DNA of 64,000 nt from Pseudaeromonas paramecii (GCF_039540575.1 NZ_BAABFC010000013.1:62001-126000); one strand, 5' to 3'; counted from the stretch's first letter, positions 16,180 through 25,252 are shown. Notes: generated by a model not told the origin, from the sequence alone. Numbers and translations: made by a program.

Positions 16180-18444
16180 TCAATGTTTGCTGGGAAGCAA
16201 GCTGGCCAGACCGATTTGCTCCAGATAACCGCTGAACAGACTCTTTAGGGCGGCAGAATTATCCTGCTTGAGCCCCAGCTCCAGCAAGGGCTGCAGCTCT
16301 TCCAGGCTGGCCCGCCGGATCACGTACTTGATCTTGGGGATGCTGCTGAGGTTCATGCTGAAACGCCGATAGCCCATGGCCATCAGCACCAGCACCCCCA
16401 GGGGATCCCCCGCCAGCTCACCGCACACCGACACCGGCTTGGCGTGCTGATGCGCCTCGTTGGCCACCTGATACAGGGCGCGGATGACGGCCGGATGAAA
16501 GGCGTCATAGATATCGGCCACCCGGCTGTTGTTGCGATCCACCGCCAACAGGTACTGGGTGAGGTCATTGCTGCCCACCGACCAGAAATCCACGTAGGCG
16601 GCCATCTCCGGCAGTATGTACAGCGCCGCCGGCACCTCTATCATGGCCCCCAGACTGGGGTAGCGAATGCTGCTGCCCCGCCGTCCCAGCTCTTCGGACA
16701 CCTCCAGCCAGGCCTGATCCAGCAAACGTCGACCGGCCTGCACCTCGGAGAGCGAGGTCACCATGGGCAGCATGATGGACAGGTTGTCCTGCTGCTCACT
16801 GGCCCGCAACATGGCCTTGAGTTGAGAGAGGAACAGCTCGGGGTGATCCAGGGTCAGGCGAATGCCACGCCAGCCGAGGAAGGGGTTATCCTCCACGATG
16901 GGCAGGTAGGGCAGCGGCTTATCGCCCCCCACATCCAGCGTCCGCATGCAGACGGGTCTATTAGGATAGTTGGCCAGGATGGCGCGGTAGCGCGTAGTCT
17001 GTTCCTGCTCCGATGGAAAACTGTCGTGCAGCATGAAGGGGATCTCGGTGCGGTACAGACCGATGCCGTCCGCCACATCCAGCATGGCGTTTTCGCTGTC
17101 CACCGACAAACCGGCATTGAGCAGCACTGAGATGCGCACCCCGTCCCGGGTCACCGAGGGCAGATGACTCTCGCCGCCCACCAGGGCATCAAAGGCCTTG
17201 GCCTGGCGAATGAGCTGCTGATACTCCTCCAGCACCGAGGGGTTGGGCTCTATGATGAGCTCGCCTATGTTGCCATCCACCACCAGCAGGCGCTGATCCA
17301 GTTCGGCCAGCGGCAGATCCAGTCCCATCACCGCCGGTATCCCCAAGGCCCGGGCCAGGATGGCAGCGTGGGAATTCACCGCCCCGCGCATGGAGACCAT
17401 GCCCACCAGACGATCCCGCGGTATTTCGGCCAGCAGGGTGGCGGTAACCTCTTCGGCCATCAGCACCACCGGCTCGTCAAACTCGTACTCTTCATGATGG
17501 CTGTGAGCCAGGCGGCTCAGCAGCCGTTGGGCCACGTCCCGCAGATCCAGCGCCCGCTCCCGTAGGTAGGGATCACTCATGGCCTCGAACTGGGCGATGA
17601 ACCGCTCGGTCACCTGCCGGACCGCCGAGGCGGCGCTCCAACTCTCCTGACGAATGGCTTGTTCGATCTGGCGCATGTAGGCCGGATCCGTGAGCAGATG
17701 CTGGTAGATCTCGAAGATGGCGCCGGAGTCCTTGGCAACCGACTCACGAAAGCGCAATGCCAGACCATCCAGATCCATCTGCACCTGCAGCACCGCCTGC
17801 TGCAACAGTTCACACTGCAGCTCGGGGTCGTCACTGTGCTTGAGGTTGATCTGGGCCAGTTCCAGCTTGGGTTGCCAGATCCAGGCCTTGGCGATGGCCA
17901 AGCCGGGCGAGGCCGCCACCCCCTTGAGGGTGCGCCGCCAATGATGCTGATTGAGCAGTATGCCCTTCACCTCGGCGTGGGCGATGCGGCCGGCCAGCTG
18001 CGCCGCCAGGGTCACCAGGAAGGACTCATCGGTCTCGTCGAACTGCCGGGACTCCCGCTGCTGCACCACCAGCACCCCCAGGACCCGGCGCTGGTGCATG
18101 ATGGGCACACCCAGAAAGGAGTGAAACTCCTCCTCACCGACTTCCGGCAGGTATTTGAAGCTGGGATGCGCCGGCGCATCGGCCAGGTTGATCAGCTCCT
18201 CTCGGCGCCCCACCAGCCCCACCAGCCCCTCGTCAAACGGCAGTACCGTCTTACCGGCCGCCTCGGGGGTGAGACCATCGGTGGCCGCCAGGCGATAGCG
18301 GCGCCGCTGGGCCTCTGAGAGATAGATGGAACAGCAGTCCACCTCCATCGCCTTGCGGGTCTGGGCCGCCAGGGTGTGCATGGCTTCTTGCAGCGATGGG
18401 GCCAAGGTCACCCCTTCGACGATTTGTCGCAATGCCGTTAACAC
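16180..18444 (-). CDS. ptsP: phosphoenolpyruvate-protein phosphotransferase PtsP (enzyme I-Ntr)
   Basis: A 754-residue protein: N-terminal GAF domain (about 15-155), then the EI-like phosphohistidine domain with His359 in GAVNSHAAILARALG, then the PEP-binding barrel (GLYRTEIPFM, DVGGDKPLPYLP, SVCGELAGDP). It takes phosphate from PEP and passes it to NPr and EIIA-Ntr, linking nitrogen status and potassium homeostasis. It lies 26 bases after rppH, the conserved rppH-ptsP pair, and ends at a strong terminator. Confidence 0.97.
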   Translation of the reverse strand: MLTALRQIVEGVTLAPSLQEAMHTLAAQTRKAMEVDCCSIYLSEAQRRRYRLAATDGLTPEAAGKTVLPFDEGLVGLVGRREELINLADAPAHPSFKYLPEVGEEEFHSFLGVPIMHQRRVLGVLVVQQRESRQFDETDESFLVTLAAQLAGRIAHAEVKGILLNQHHWRRTLKGVAASPGLAIAKAWIWQPKLELAQINLKHSDDPELQCELLQQAVLQVQMDLDGLALRFRESVAKDSGAIFEIYQHLLTDPAYMRQIEQAIRQESWSAASAVRQVTERFIAQFEAMSDPYLRERALDLRDVAQRLLSRLAHSHHEEYEFDEPVVLMAEEVTATLLAEIPRDRLVGMVSMRGAVNSHAAILARALGIPAVMGLDLPLAELDQRLLVVDGNIGELIIEPNPSVLEEYQQLIRQAKAFDALVGGESHLPSVTRDGVRISVLLNAGLSVDSENAMLDVADGIGLYRTEIPFMLHDSFPSEQEQTTRYRAILANYPNRPVCMRTLDVGGDKPLPYLPIVEDNPFLGWRGIRLTLDHPELFLSQLKAMLRASEQQDNLSIMLPMVTSLSEVQAGRRLLDQAWLEVSEELGRRGSSIRYPSLGAMIEVPAALYILPEMAAYVDFWSVGSNDLTQYLLAVDRNNSRVADIYDAFHPAVIRALYQVANEAHQHAKPVSVCGELAGDPLGVLVLMAMGYRRFSMNLSSIPKIKYVIRRASLEELQPLLELGLKQDNSAALKSLFSGYLEQIGLASLLPSKH

Positions 18445-18470
18445 CCTGTCTCCTCCCGTACCGGCTGGCG

Positions 18471-18986
18471 CTAGCGTCCCCGTGGACGCCGCGGCTCTTT
18501 CTTGTTGATTACAGGCATGGCGATGGGCGCGAATTCCTTCATCACCCGCCGGTACACCTCGCGTTTGAAGGAGACCACCTGGCGCACAGGATACCAGTAG
18601 CTGACCCAGCGCCAGTCATCAAACTCCGGTTGGCCATGACAGCCAAACTGGATGCAAGATTCTTTGCTCTCCTCCAGGCGCAGCAGAAACCATTTCTGTT
18701 TCTGGCCGATGCACACCGGGGAGCTATCCCAACGTATCAATCGCTTTGGCAGACGGTACTTCAGCCAGTTGCGGCTGGTCGCCAAAATCGTAACGTCTCC
18801 GGGTCTGAGGCCGATCTCTTCATACAGCTCGCGATACATGGCTTCTTCGGGGGTTTCCCCCTCATCGACTCCCCCTTGGGGGAACTGCCAAGAATGCTGA
18901 CCGAATCGCCGAGCCCATAACACCTGTCCATTGCGATTGCAGATCACGACACCAACGTTGGGGCGAAAACCATCGCCATCAATCAC
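18471..18986 (-). CDS. rppH: RNA pyrophosphohydrolase
   Basis: A 171-residue Nudix hydrolase. The Nudix box is GGVDEGETPEEAMYRELYEE (residues around 38-57). It removes pyrophosphate from 5'-triphosphate mRNA and so starts RNase E-dependent decay. Sequence order (FRPNVGVVICNRNGQVLWARR) matches E. coli RppH/NudH. First gene of rppH-ptsP. Its upstream side is the 660-base DnaA-box region shared with mutH. Confidence 0.97.
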   Translation of the reverse strand: MIDGDGFRPNVGVVICNRNGQVLWARRFGQHSWQFPQGGVDEGETPEEAMYRELYEEIGLRPGDVTILATSRNWLKYRLPKRLIRWDSSPVCIGQKQKWFLLRLEESKESCIQFGCHGQPEFDDWRWVSYWYPVRQVVSFKREVYRRVMKEFAPIAMPVINKKEPRRPRGR

Positions 18987-19646
18987 GCAATCACCTTGTC
19001 GATAAGACTCTGTTTCTTGGTGACGATTTTTTCACATTCAGCCCCCAGCAGCAAACGGACAAGTTCAGCCTGTGAGCAAGATGGCTGTTTAGACCATCCT
19101 GCTCACAGATCCTGCGGAAGGATCCAGGATCCAATCCATTTAGCCACCACATCTGTGGATAAGGATCTGAAAAAGTCGGTATAGAGCTTGGCTTATTCAA
19201 TGGACTACAAGGCCACTCCGGACTGTCAAGCAATGATTTAAACATTTAATCATTAATAATTAATAAGTTACAGCCTTGTTACCCTTGTTTTTGATTTTGT
19301 GGCGAGCCTCCCTGGCTTGCGCTTTGTGAGTATCTTGCACTGATTGAATTTCGAGCAAAAGCCCAATCCAGACTAATTATTCAACAAATATCGCTGCAAG
19401 CCTGGATGGCATACGGCCGATCAGGGCAAGGGATTGCAGGATCTGATAGTTATCCAGTTATTTTGTGGATAACTCTGTGCATCTTAGGCGAGTAGTGGCG
19501 GGATAAGACGCAAATAAGCAGCCATGCCGACCAAGTCGCGGCACCATGATATTTAACATCATGAAAAATAAACTTTTTTATTATAAAATTCACCGCTGGG
19601 CACCCTCAGTGGCAGCCTGTATGATCTGACGATTAATTCATCACTC
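18987..19646. other. rppH-mutH intergenic region with DnaA boxes; likely DARS2-type locus
   Basis: No gene is credible in these 660 bases. Two exact DnaA boxes (TGTGGATAA) lie at 19154-19162 and 19464-19472. A degenerate box, TTATCCAGT at 19450-19458, faces the second with 5 bases between. A 36-base AT-only-rich tract lies at about 19235-19270, and there are seven GATC sites, four of them within 19108-19166. In E. coli the mutH-ygdP (rppH) gap is DARS2, where DnaA-ADP is turned back to DnaA-ATP on a cluster of DnaA boxes with IHF and Fis help. Same place and same type of boxes suggest the same element. The IHF site is not pinned down. Confidence 0.65.
19070..19108. repeat. large inverted repeat upstream of rppH
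   Basis: 15-base arms with one mismatch: CTGTGAGCAAGATGG and CCATCCTGCTCACAG, around a 9-base loop. No T run follows on either strand, so it is not a standard terminator. It could fold in the rppH leader RNA or act as a protein-binding palindrome. Confidence 0.7.
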
Positions 19647-20330
19647 ATGGCCACCATGACCCCAACATCACCGCGCAGTGAACAGGAACTGTTCCAACGC
19701 AGTCTTAACCTGGCCGGCCATAGCCTGGCTGAGCTGGCCGCTCAGGCCGGCGTCAGCCTGCCCGATAACCTTAAGCGAGAAAAAGGCTGGGTCGGTCAGC
19801 TGCTGGAGTGGCACTTGGGCGCCACGGCGGGCAGCAAGCCGGAACAGGATTTTCCCGACTTAGGGATAGAGCTCAAGACCTTGCCGATCGATGAGTCCGG
19901 TCGCCCGCTGGAAACCACCTTCGTCTGCGTGGCGCCCCTGCTGGGCATCGCCGGCCAACGCTGGGAGGAGAGCAGCGTCCGCAACAAACTCAGTCGGGTG
20001 CTGTGGATCCCGGTAGAAGCCAGCCGCAGCTTGCCGTTGGGTGAACGTCGGGTGGCCAGTCCGTTTCTGTGGAGCCCCAGCCCGGAGGAGGAAGCCTTGT
20101 TGCGGCAGGACTGGGAGGAACTGATGGAGCAGATAGCCCTGGGGCGCATCGAGCAGATCAGTGCCCGTCAGGGCCAAGTGCTGCAACTTCGCCCCAAGGC
20201 GGCCAATGGCCGGGCCCTTACCAGCGCCATCGGCCTGCAAGGCCAGCGCATCCAGACCCGTCCCCGCGGTTTCTACCTGAAAGCCACTTTCACCCACGCC
20301 CTGCTGCGCCACCATTTTCAGCTGCCATGA
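19647..20330 (+). CDS. mutH: DNA mismatch repair endonuclease MutH
   Basis: A 227-residue endonuclease that nicks the unmethylated strand at hemimethylated GATC when activated by MutS/MutL. The catalytic D-E-K set is in DFPDLGIELKT (Asp68, Glu75, Lys77), and the LETTFVCVAPL and KLSRVLWIPVE segments match the family. Two ATGs (19647 and 19656) are possible with no good ribosome site. Presence of MutH implies Dam methylation, so the GATC sites just upstream should be methylated. Confidence 0.97.
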   Translation: MATMTPTSPRSEQELFQRSLNLAGHSLAELAAQAGVSLPDNLKREKGWVGQLLEWHLGATAGSKPEQDFPDLGIELKTLPIDESGRPLETTFVCVAPLLGIAGQRWEESSVRNKLSRVLWIPVEASRSLPLGERRVASPFLWSPSPEEEALLRQDWEELMEQIALGRIEQISARQGQVLQLRPKAANGRALTSAIGLQGQRIQTRPRGFYLKATFTHALLRHHFQLP

Positions 20331-20366
20331 TCACAACTCAGCCACTGGACGGATCTTTGCCAATTG

Positions 20367-20403
20367 ACGGCCAAAATATGACCATAGGTGGCCGTTTTGT
20401 TTT
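20367..20403 (+). terminator. terminator after mutH
   Basis: ACGGCCA and TGGCCGT pair around a 15-base loop and are followed by TTTGTTTT on the plus strand. Confidence 0.7.
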
Positions 20404-20466
20404 ATCATCCTTGGCGGAAGCAACGCATTCCATCCCAGACTAGGGTTTGAATATCAAGGAGATGAT

Positions 20467-20790
20467 ATGGCTGTCACGAAGAAGTTTCTTAAGAGCAAGC
20501 CGGAAGTCCAGGTGACGTTCGAAGTCAGCAAAGCGGCGGCCAAAGAGGCTGTGTCGGTGTTTTTGCTGGGCGAATTTGCCGGCTGGGAACCCATTGAGCT
20601 CAAGCCGCTCAAGAGCGGGGTGTTCAAGGCCAGCCTCAAGTTGCCGGTCGATCAACAGCCCCAATACCAGTACCGTTTCCGCCTGGTGGATGCCGCCGGC
20701 CAAGAATGGTTCGACAATGACTGGGAGGCCGAGGCCTACTGCGCCAATCCCTTTGGCGGCGAAAACTCGGTGCTCTGCGTCAGCGAATAA
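20467..20790 (+). CDS. small CBM48 / isoamylase early-set domain protein
   Basis: A 107-residue cytoplasmic protein made of one carbohydrate-binding beta-sandwich: VQVTFEVSK, VSVFLLGEFAGWEPIELKPL, GVFKASLKL, YQYRFRLVDAAGQEWFDNDW. This is the pattern of the isoamylase early-set/AMPK glycogen-binding domain, without any catalytic domain. AGGAGATGAT precedes the ATG. No glycogen genes are next to it. Similar stand-alone proteins are found in many gammaproteobacteria; the function is not known. It may bind glycogen or serve as a regulatory adaptor, which is inference. Confidence 0.8.
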   Translation: MAVTKKFLKSKPEVQVTFEVSKAAAKEAVSVFLLGEFAGWEPIELKPLKSGVFKASLKLPVDQQPQYQYRFRLVDAAGQEWFDNDWEAEAYCANPFGGENSVLCVSE

Positions 20791-20801
20791 GCCGCTCCGG
20801 T

Positions 20802-20835
20802 AACAAAAAAGGCTCGCCAGTGGCGAGCCTTTTGT
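20802..20835. terminator. bidirectional terminator between the CBM48 gene and rplS
   Basis: Stem AAAAGGCTCGCCA/TGGCGAGCCTTTT, tight loop, A run before and T-rich tail after. Serves both convergent genes. Confidence 0.92.
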
Positions 20836-20853
20836 TTGGCAAAGAGCAGTCGA

Positions 20854-21201
20854 TTAGTTGAGCTTCTCTTTGATACGTGCCTTCTTACCAGACAGGTTGC
20901 GCAGGTAGTACAGCTTGGCACGACGCACATCACCGCGACGCTTCAGCTCAACGCTGGCGATCAGCGGGCTGTGGGTCTGGAATACACGCTCAACACCTTC
21001 ACCGTTGGAGATCTTACGCACGGTGAATGCAGAGTGCAGGCCGCGGTTGCGCTTGGCGATAACCACGCCTTCGAACGCCTGCAGACGCTCCTTGTTACCT
21101 TCCTTTACGCGTACTTGTACACGTACGGTGTCACCCGGGCCGAAAGCCGGGATGTCGGAACGCATTTGTTCTTGCTCGAGTTGCTTGATGATTTTGCTCA
21201 T
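20854..21201 (-). CDS. rplS: 50S ribosomal protein L19
   Basis: 115 residues, the same length as E. coli L19. Core GDTVRVQVRVKEGNKERLQAF, then GVERVFQTHSP and RRGDVRRAKLYYLR. It lies at the 30S-50S interface. Last gene of the rpsP-rimM-trmD-rplS operon, 45 bases after trmD. Confidence 0.98.
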   Translation of the reverse strand: MSKIIKQLEQEQMRSDIPAFGPGDTVRVQVRVKEGNKERLQAFEGVVIAKRNRGLHSAFTVRKISNGEGVERVFQTHSPLIASVELKRRGDVRRAKLYYLRNLSGKKARIKEKLN

Positions 21202-21246
21202 AGTCTCTTCCTACCTAGGATTAACTGAAAACTCTACTGCTGTTCG

Positions 21247-21984
21247 TCACTTATGCTCGCGAACAAACTGGGCAAGAAGCTTCTCTTGCTCGTCAGTCAG
21301 AGCTAGGTTGTTTAGTAGTTCCGGCCTTCTCAACCAGGTACGCCCCAATGCCTGTTTCAGACGCCACTGTCGGATCCCTTCATGGTTCCCACTCAGCAAC
21401 ACCTCCGGCACCGCCAGCCCAGCCATCTCTTCCGGTCGGGTATAGTGAGGATGATCCAGCAGGCCTTCGGTAAAGGAGTCCTGCTCGGCACTGGCCTGAT
21501 CGCCCAAGACCCCGGGTACCAGACGCGATACCGCGTCAATCAGGGTCATGGCAGGCAACTCGCCGCCACTCAACACGTAATCACCAACAGACCATTCTTC
21601 ATCGATCTCGGTCTGGATGATCCGCTCGTCGATACCTTCGTAGCGCCCCGCCACCAGAATCAGCTTGGGGTGCTGCACCAGTTCCCGCACACCGGCCTGG
21701 GTTAGAGGCCGCCCCTGCGGGGAGAGATAGATGACCCTTGCCTCGCCACCTGCGGCGGCCTTGGCCGCCCGAATGGCTTCCTGCAATGGCTGCACCATCA
21801 TCAGCATGCCTGGGCCACCACCGTAGGGTCTATCATCGACCGTGCGGTGTTTGTCCTGAGCGAAATCCCGCGGATTCCAGCTGTGGATCTGCAACAGACC
21901 CCGTTTGACGGCGCGCCCGGTTACCCCGAAGTCGGTGATGGCTCGGAACATTTCCGGGAAGAGGCTAACCACCCCAATCCACAT
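21247..21984 (-). CDS. trmD: tRNA (guanine-N1-)-methyltransferase
   Basis: A 245-residue SPOUT methyltransferase that makes m1G37 in tRNA to prevent frameshifting. It begins MWIGVVSLFPEMF; the knot region GRYEGIDERI...DYVLSGGELPAM and PYGGGPGMLMM are visible. The reading frame extends five codons further to a TTG, but TGGAGG sits 4 bases before the ATG at 21984, which is the likely start and matches the E. coli protein. Confidence 0.97.
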   Translation of the reverse strand: MWIGVVSLFPEMFRAITDFGVTGRAVKRGLLQIHSWNPRDFAQDKHRTVDDRPYGGGPGMLMMVQPLQEAIRAAKAAAGGEARVIYLSPQGRPLTQAGVRELVQHPKLILVAGRYEGIDERIIQTEIDEEWSVGDYVLSGGELPAMTLIDAVSRLVPGVLGDQASAEQDSFTEGLLDHPHYTRPEEMAGLAVPEVLLSGNHEGIRQWRLKQALGRTWLRRPELLNNLALTDEQEKLLAQFVREHK

Positions 21985-22015
21985 AGAACCTCCAGCCAAC
22001 TGCTACTTGCGGGGC

Positions 22016-22537
22016 TTAAAAGCCCGGATCCCAATCTACTTCAATGGTATGGCCAGCCAGGTCAATCTGTTTGATGACCTGCTCTTCCAGGAACGGGATC
22101 AAACGTTCCTTCATACCAAACGCATCATTTGCTTTGGCCTGGACCACCAGAACATCGTTGGAGCCGGTCTCCATGAGCTCGCTCACTTCGCCCAGCTCGT
22201 ACCCCTTGGTGGTGACCACTCGGCAACCAATCAGGTCGCGCCAGTAGTATTCACCCTCCGGCAGGGACGGCAGCTGTTCCGGCGACACGCCGATATCGGC
22301 GCCCACCAGGGCCTGGGCCTCTTCTCGCAGGTCGATACCGTCCAGCTTGCAGAGCAGCCCATTGTTGTGACGCTTCCAGCCGGCTAACCGGACTTCACGC
22401 CACTGCCCACCTTGCTGCAACAGCCAGGGGGCGTACTCGAAAATGCTCTCGGCATTGTCGGTAAAGGAATTGACTTTCAGCCAACCTTTGATGCCGTACA
22501 CGGCACCGAGACGACCAACAACTATCGGGTTACTCAC
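22016..22537 (-). CDS. rimM: 16S rRNA processing protein RimM
   Basis: A 173-residue ribosome-maturation factor for the 30S head, binding S19. The N-terminal RimM domain begins VVGRLGAVYGIKGWLKV; the C-terminal PRC barrel contains YYWRDLIGCRV and the RLIPFLEEQVIKQID end. Sits between rpsP (26 bases) and trmD (31 bases). Confidence 0.97.
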   Translation of the reverse strand: MSNPIVVGRLGAVYGIKGWLKVNSFTDNAESIFEYAPWLLQQGGQWREVRLAGWKRHNNGLLCKLDGIDLREEAQALVGADIGVSPEQLPSLPEGEYYWRDLIGCRVVTTKGYELGEVSELMETGSNDVLVVQAKANDAFGMKERLIPFLEEQVIKQIDLAGHTIEVDWDPGF

Positions 22538-22563
22538 CTTAACGCCTCAAACAAAATTCGAAA

Positions 22564-22812
22564 TTAGGCAGCCTTCTTGGCGTCCTTGATCAGCTTGGCA
22601 ACGCGATCAGACACGCTGGCGCCTTGACCAACCCAGTGCTCGATACGAGCCATATCCAGGTTCATCTTCTCGGCTTGACCAGAAGCCATGGGGTTGAAGA
22701 AGCCAACACGCTCGATGAAACGACCATCACGAGCGAAACGGCCATCAGCCACAACGACTTGGTAGAAGGGACGCTTCTTTGCGCCACCACGTTGCAAACG
22801 AATGGTTACCAT
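22564..22812 (-). CDS. rpsP: 30S ribosomal protein S16
   Basis: 82 residues, the usual length. Begins MVTIRLQRGGAKKRPFYQVV. The open frame runs 15 codons further upstream, but GAGGA lies 5 bases before the ATG at 22812, so that start is used. First gene of the rpsP-rimM-trmD-rplS operon; the 129 bases to ffh should hold its promoter. Confidence 0.98.
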   Translation of the reverse strand: MVTIRLQRGGAKKRPFYQVVVADGRFARDGRFIERVGFFNPMASGQAEKMNLDMARIEHWVGQGASVSDRVAKLIKDAKKAA

Positions 22813-22941
22813 AACCGTCCTCTTTAACTTGAATGAAATCGGGTCTGCAGAAAACACAAACCCTAGCTTAAAATAAGCCGCGACATTTTACTCAGAACCG
22901 CGCGGAATGCAACCAAACTGGCTGCCTTTCCGCGGCAAAGC

Positions 22942-24315
22942 TCAGAAGGGACCACGGCCGAAGCCGCCCGGCGGCAGCATGTTCTTCATGTTACTCATCA
23001 TCTTGCGCACGCCGCCCTTGCCGGACATCTTCTTCATCATCTTCTGCATCTGATCGAACTGCTTGAGCAGGCGATTCACATCCTGCACCTGCACGCCGGA
23101 ACCCAGGGCGATGCGGCGCTTGCGGGAACCCTTGATGATGTCCGGGTGACGGCGTTCGGCCGGGGTCATGGAGCTGATGATGGCTTCCATGCGCACCGTG
23201 AGCTTGTCATCGATCTGATCCTTGACGTTGTCCGGCAGGCCGGAGACCCCCGGCAGCTTATCCAGCAGCCCCATCATGCCGCCCATGTTGCGCATCTGGG
23301 CCAGCTGATCCCGGAAGTCCTCCAGGTCGAAGCCCTTGCCCTTTTGCACCTTCTGCGCCAGAGCGGTGGCCTTCTCCTTATCGACCTTGCGCTCCATCTC
23401 CTCGATGAGGGACAGCACATCCCCCATGCCCAGGATGCGGGACGCCACCCGATCCGGATGGAAGGGCTCCAGGGCCTCGGTCTTCTCCCCCATCCCCAGG
23501 AACTTGATGGGCTTGCCGGTGAGATGACGCACCGACAGGGCGGCACCACCCCGGGCATCACCGTCGGTCTTGGTGAGGATCACCCCGGTCAGCGGCAAGG
23601 CCTCGTTGAAGGCGCGGGCGGTGTTGGCGGCATCCTGCCCTGTCATGGCATCCACCACGAACAGGGTTTCGATGGGCTTGACCGCCTGATGCAGTGCCTT
23701 GATCTCATCCATCATCTCGCCGTCCACGTGCAGACGGCCGGCGGTATCGATGAGCAGCACATCATAGAACTGCTTGCGGGCATGCTCGATGGCGCCCTGG
23801 GCGATGGCGATGGGAGCCTGGTCACTCTGACTGGGGAAGAAGCTGACACCAATCTCCTCGGCCAGCCGTTCCAGCTGCTTGATGGCCGCCGGCCGGTAGA
23901 CGTCGGCACTGACCACCAGCACCTTCTTCTTGTGCCGCTCCTTGAGGAAACGGGCCAGCTTGCCCACCGAGGTGGTCTTACCCGCCCCCTGCAGGCCCGC
24001 CATCAGGATGATGGCCGGCGGCTGGGTGGCTAGGTTGAGGCTCTCGTTGGCCTCGCCCATCACGCTTACCAGCTCGGACTGCACTATCTTGATGAAGGCC
24101 TGGCCCGGGCTCAGGCTCTTGCTGACCTCCTGGCCCACCGCCCGCTCCTTGACCCGAGCGACGAACTCCTTGACCACCGGCAGGGCCACGTCCGCCTCCA
24201 GCAGGGCCATGCGCACTTCCCGCAGGGTATCCTTGATATTCTCCTCGGTCAGGCGGCCCCGACCGGTCACGTTGCGTAGCGTCTGGGAAAGACGCTCGGT
24301 GAGATTCTCAAACAT
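22942..24315 (-). CDS. ffh: signal recognition particle GTPase Ffh
   Basis: A 457-residue protein with N domain, G domain (P-loop GLQGAGKTTSVGKLA, DTAGRLHVD, TKTDGDARGG) and methionine-rich M domain (GSGVQVQDVNRLLKQF, KMMKKM, ending MLPPGGFGRGPF). With 4.5S RNA it targets inner-membrane proteins to FtsY/SecYEG. Divergent from the YpjD-like gene across 145 bases. Confidence 0.98.
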   Translation of the reverse strand: MFENLTERLSQTLRNVTGRGRLTEENIKDTLREVRMALLEADVALPVVKEFVARVKERAVGQEVSKSLSPGQAFIKIVQSELVSVMGEANESLNLATQPPAIILMAGLQGAGKTTSVGKLARFLKERHKKKVLVVSADVYRPAAIKQLERLAEEIGVSFFPSQSDQAPIAIAQGAIEHARKQFYDVLLIDTAGRLHVDGEMMDEIKALHQAVKPIETLFVVDAMTGQDAANTARAFNEALPLTGVILTKTDGDARGGAALSVRHLTGKPIKFLGMGEKTEALEPFHPDRVASRILGMGDVLSLIEEMERKVDKEKATALAQKVQKGKGFDLEDFRDQLAQMRNMGGMMGLLDKLPGVSGLPDNVKDQIDDKLTVRMEAIISSMTPAERRHPDIIKGSRKRRIALGSGVQVQDVNRLLKQFDQMQKMMKKMSGKGGVRKMMSNMKNMLPPGGFGRGPF

Positions 24316-24460
24316 GCCGCATTCCTAAACTGATGGCGTAATGGCCGGTGATTATAACGCAAACCATCCCAAGATCTTAAGGCGTCGCTGGCGAGGGGCT
24401 GCCGAGCCGGATATACTAGTCCCTCGTTGAATTTAAACTCCTAAAATTCAAGTAATTACA

Positions 24461-25252
24461 ATGACTACCCTGTCGATACTCGTCATCGCCCTCTATCTGC
24501 TGGCCAGCCTGGCGGCCTTGCAGCAGCTGCTGACCGAGCGAACAGGCGGCCGCTGGCCACTATGGACCCTGGTCGGCAGTGCCCTGGGGTTGCATTTGTT
24601 GCTGTTATTCAACGAAATCACGGCCCTGGAGACGGGCCAGGATCTGAGCCTCATCAAGGTGGCCTCGGCCGTCTCCTGGCTGGTGAGCCTGTTGCTGACC
24701 CTCTTGTGCCGCCGCCTCAACGGCGGGATCCTGCTGCCGGTGGCCTATGGCTTCGCCATCTTGCTGCTGCTGGTGAATTACCTGATCCCGGGACAATATG
24801 TCATCCATCTGGAGCACCACCCGCTGGTGCTGCTGCACATCGCCCTGGCCCTCTCCAGCTATGCGGTGCTACTCATCGCCAGCCTGTTTACCCTGCTGTT
24901 GGCCTACCTGGATCATCACCTCAAGCAGCGCAAGCGGGTGGCCATCCCAGGGCTGCCGCCACTGCTGACCCTGGAGCACAGGGTGATGCAGCTCATCGGC
25001 TTGGGGATAGCGCTGCTGACCCTGTCCATCGGCAGTGGCTGGCTGTTCCTCACCGACCCCTTCTCGCCCCTGTCCAGCATGAAAGCCGGCCTGAGCCTGG
25101 TGGCCTGGTGCCTGTACGTGACCCTGTTGTGGGGCCATCACTACCAGGGCTGGCGGGGCAAGACCCTGATCCTGTTTAGCCTGCTGGGCAGCGCCCTGCT
25201 GACCCTGGCCTATTTCGGCAGTCGCGTCATCATTGAGGTGCTGTTAGCCTGA
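24461..25252 (+). CDS. ypjD: YpjD-like inner-membrane protein (cytochrome c assembly/CcsA superfamily)
   Basis: A 263-residue, very hydrophobic protein with about eight predicted membrane segments. HHPLVLLHIALALSSYAVL and the later GSGWLFLTDPFSPLS and WGHHYQGWRGK fit the YpjD branch of the CcmC/CcsA family, with conserved histidines that could bind haem. The pairing with corB and position opposite ffh match the E. coli ffh-ypjD-corB arrangement. The exact function is not established. Confidence 0.85.
   Translation: MTTLSILVIALYLLASLAALQQLLTERTGGRWPLWTLVGSALGLHLLLLFNEITALETGQDLSLIKVASAVSWLVSLLLTLLCRRLNGGILLPVAYGFAILLLLVNYLIPGQYVIHLEHHPLVLLHIALALSSYAVLLIASLFTLLLAYLDHHLKQRKRVAIPGLPPLLTLEHRVMQLIGLGIALLTLSIGSGWLFLTDPFSPLSSMKAGLSLVAWCLYVTLLWGHHYQGWRGKTLILFSLLGSALLTLAYFGSRVIIEVLLA

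Noticed and set aside
18991..19245. 84-codon minus-strand frame just upstream of rppH
   Set aside because: No ribosome site, composition unlike a protein, and it covers the DnaA-box region; treated as non-coding.
19154..19472. Chromosomal origin oriC
   Set aside because: DnaA boxes and an AT-rich tract are present, but there are few boxes, no 13-mer repeats, no gidA/mioC/dnaA neighbours, and the mutH-rppH gap is the known place of DARS2.
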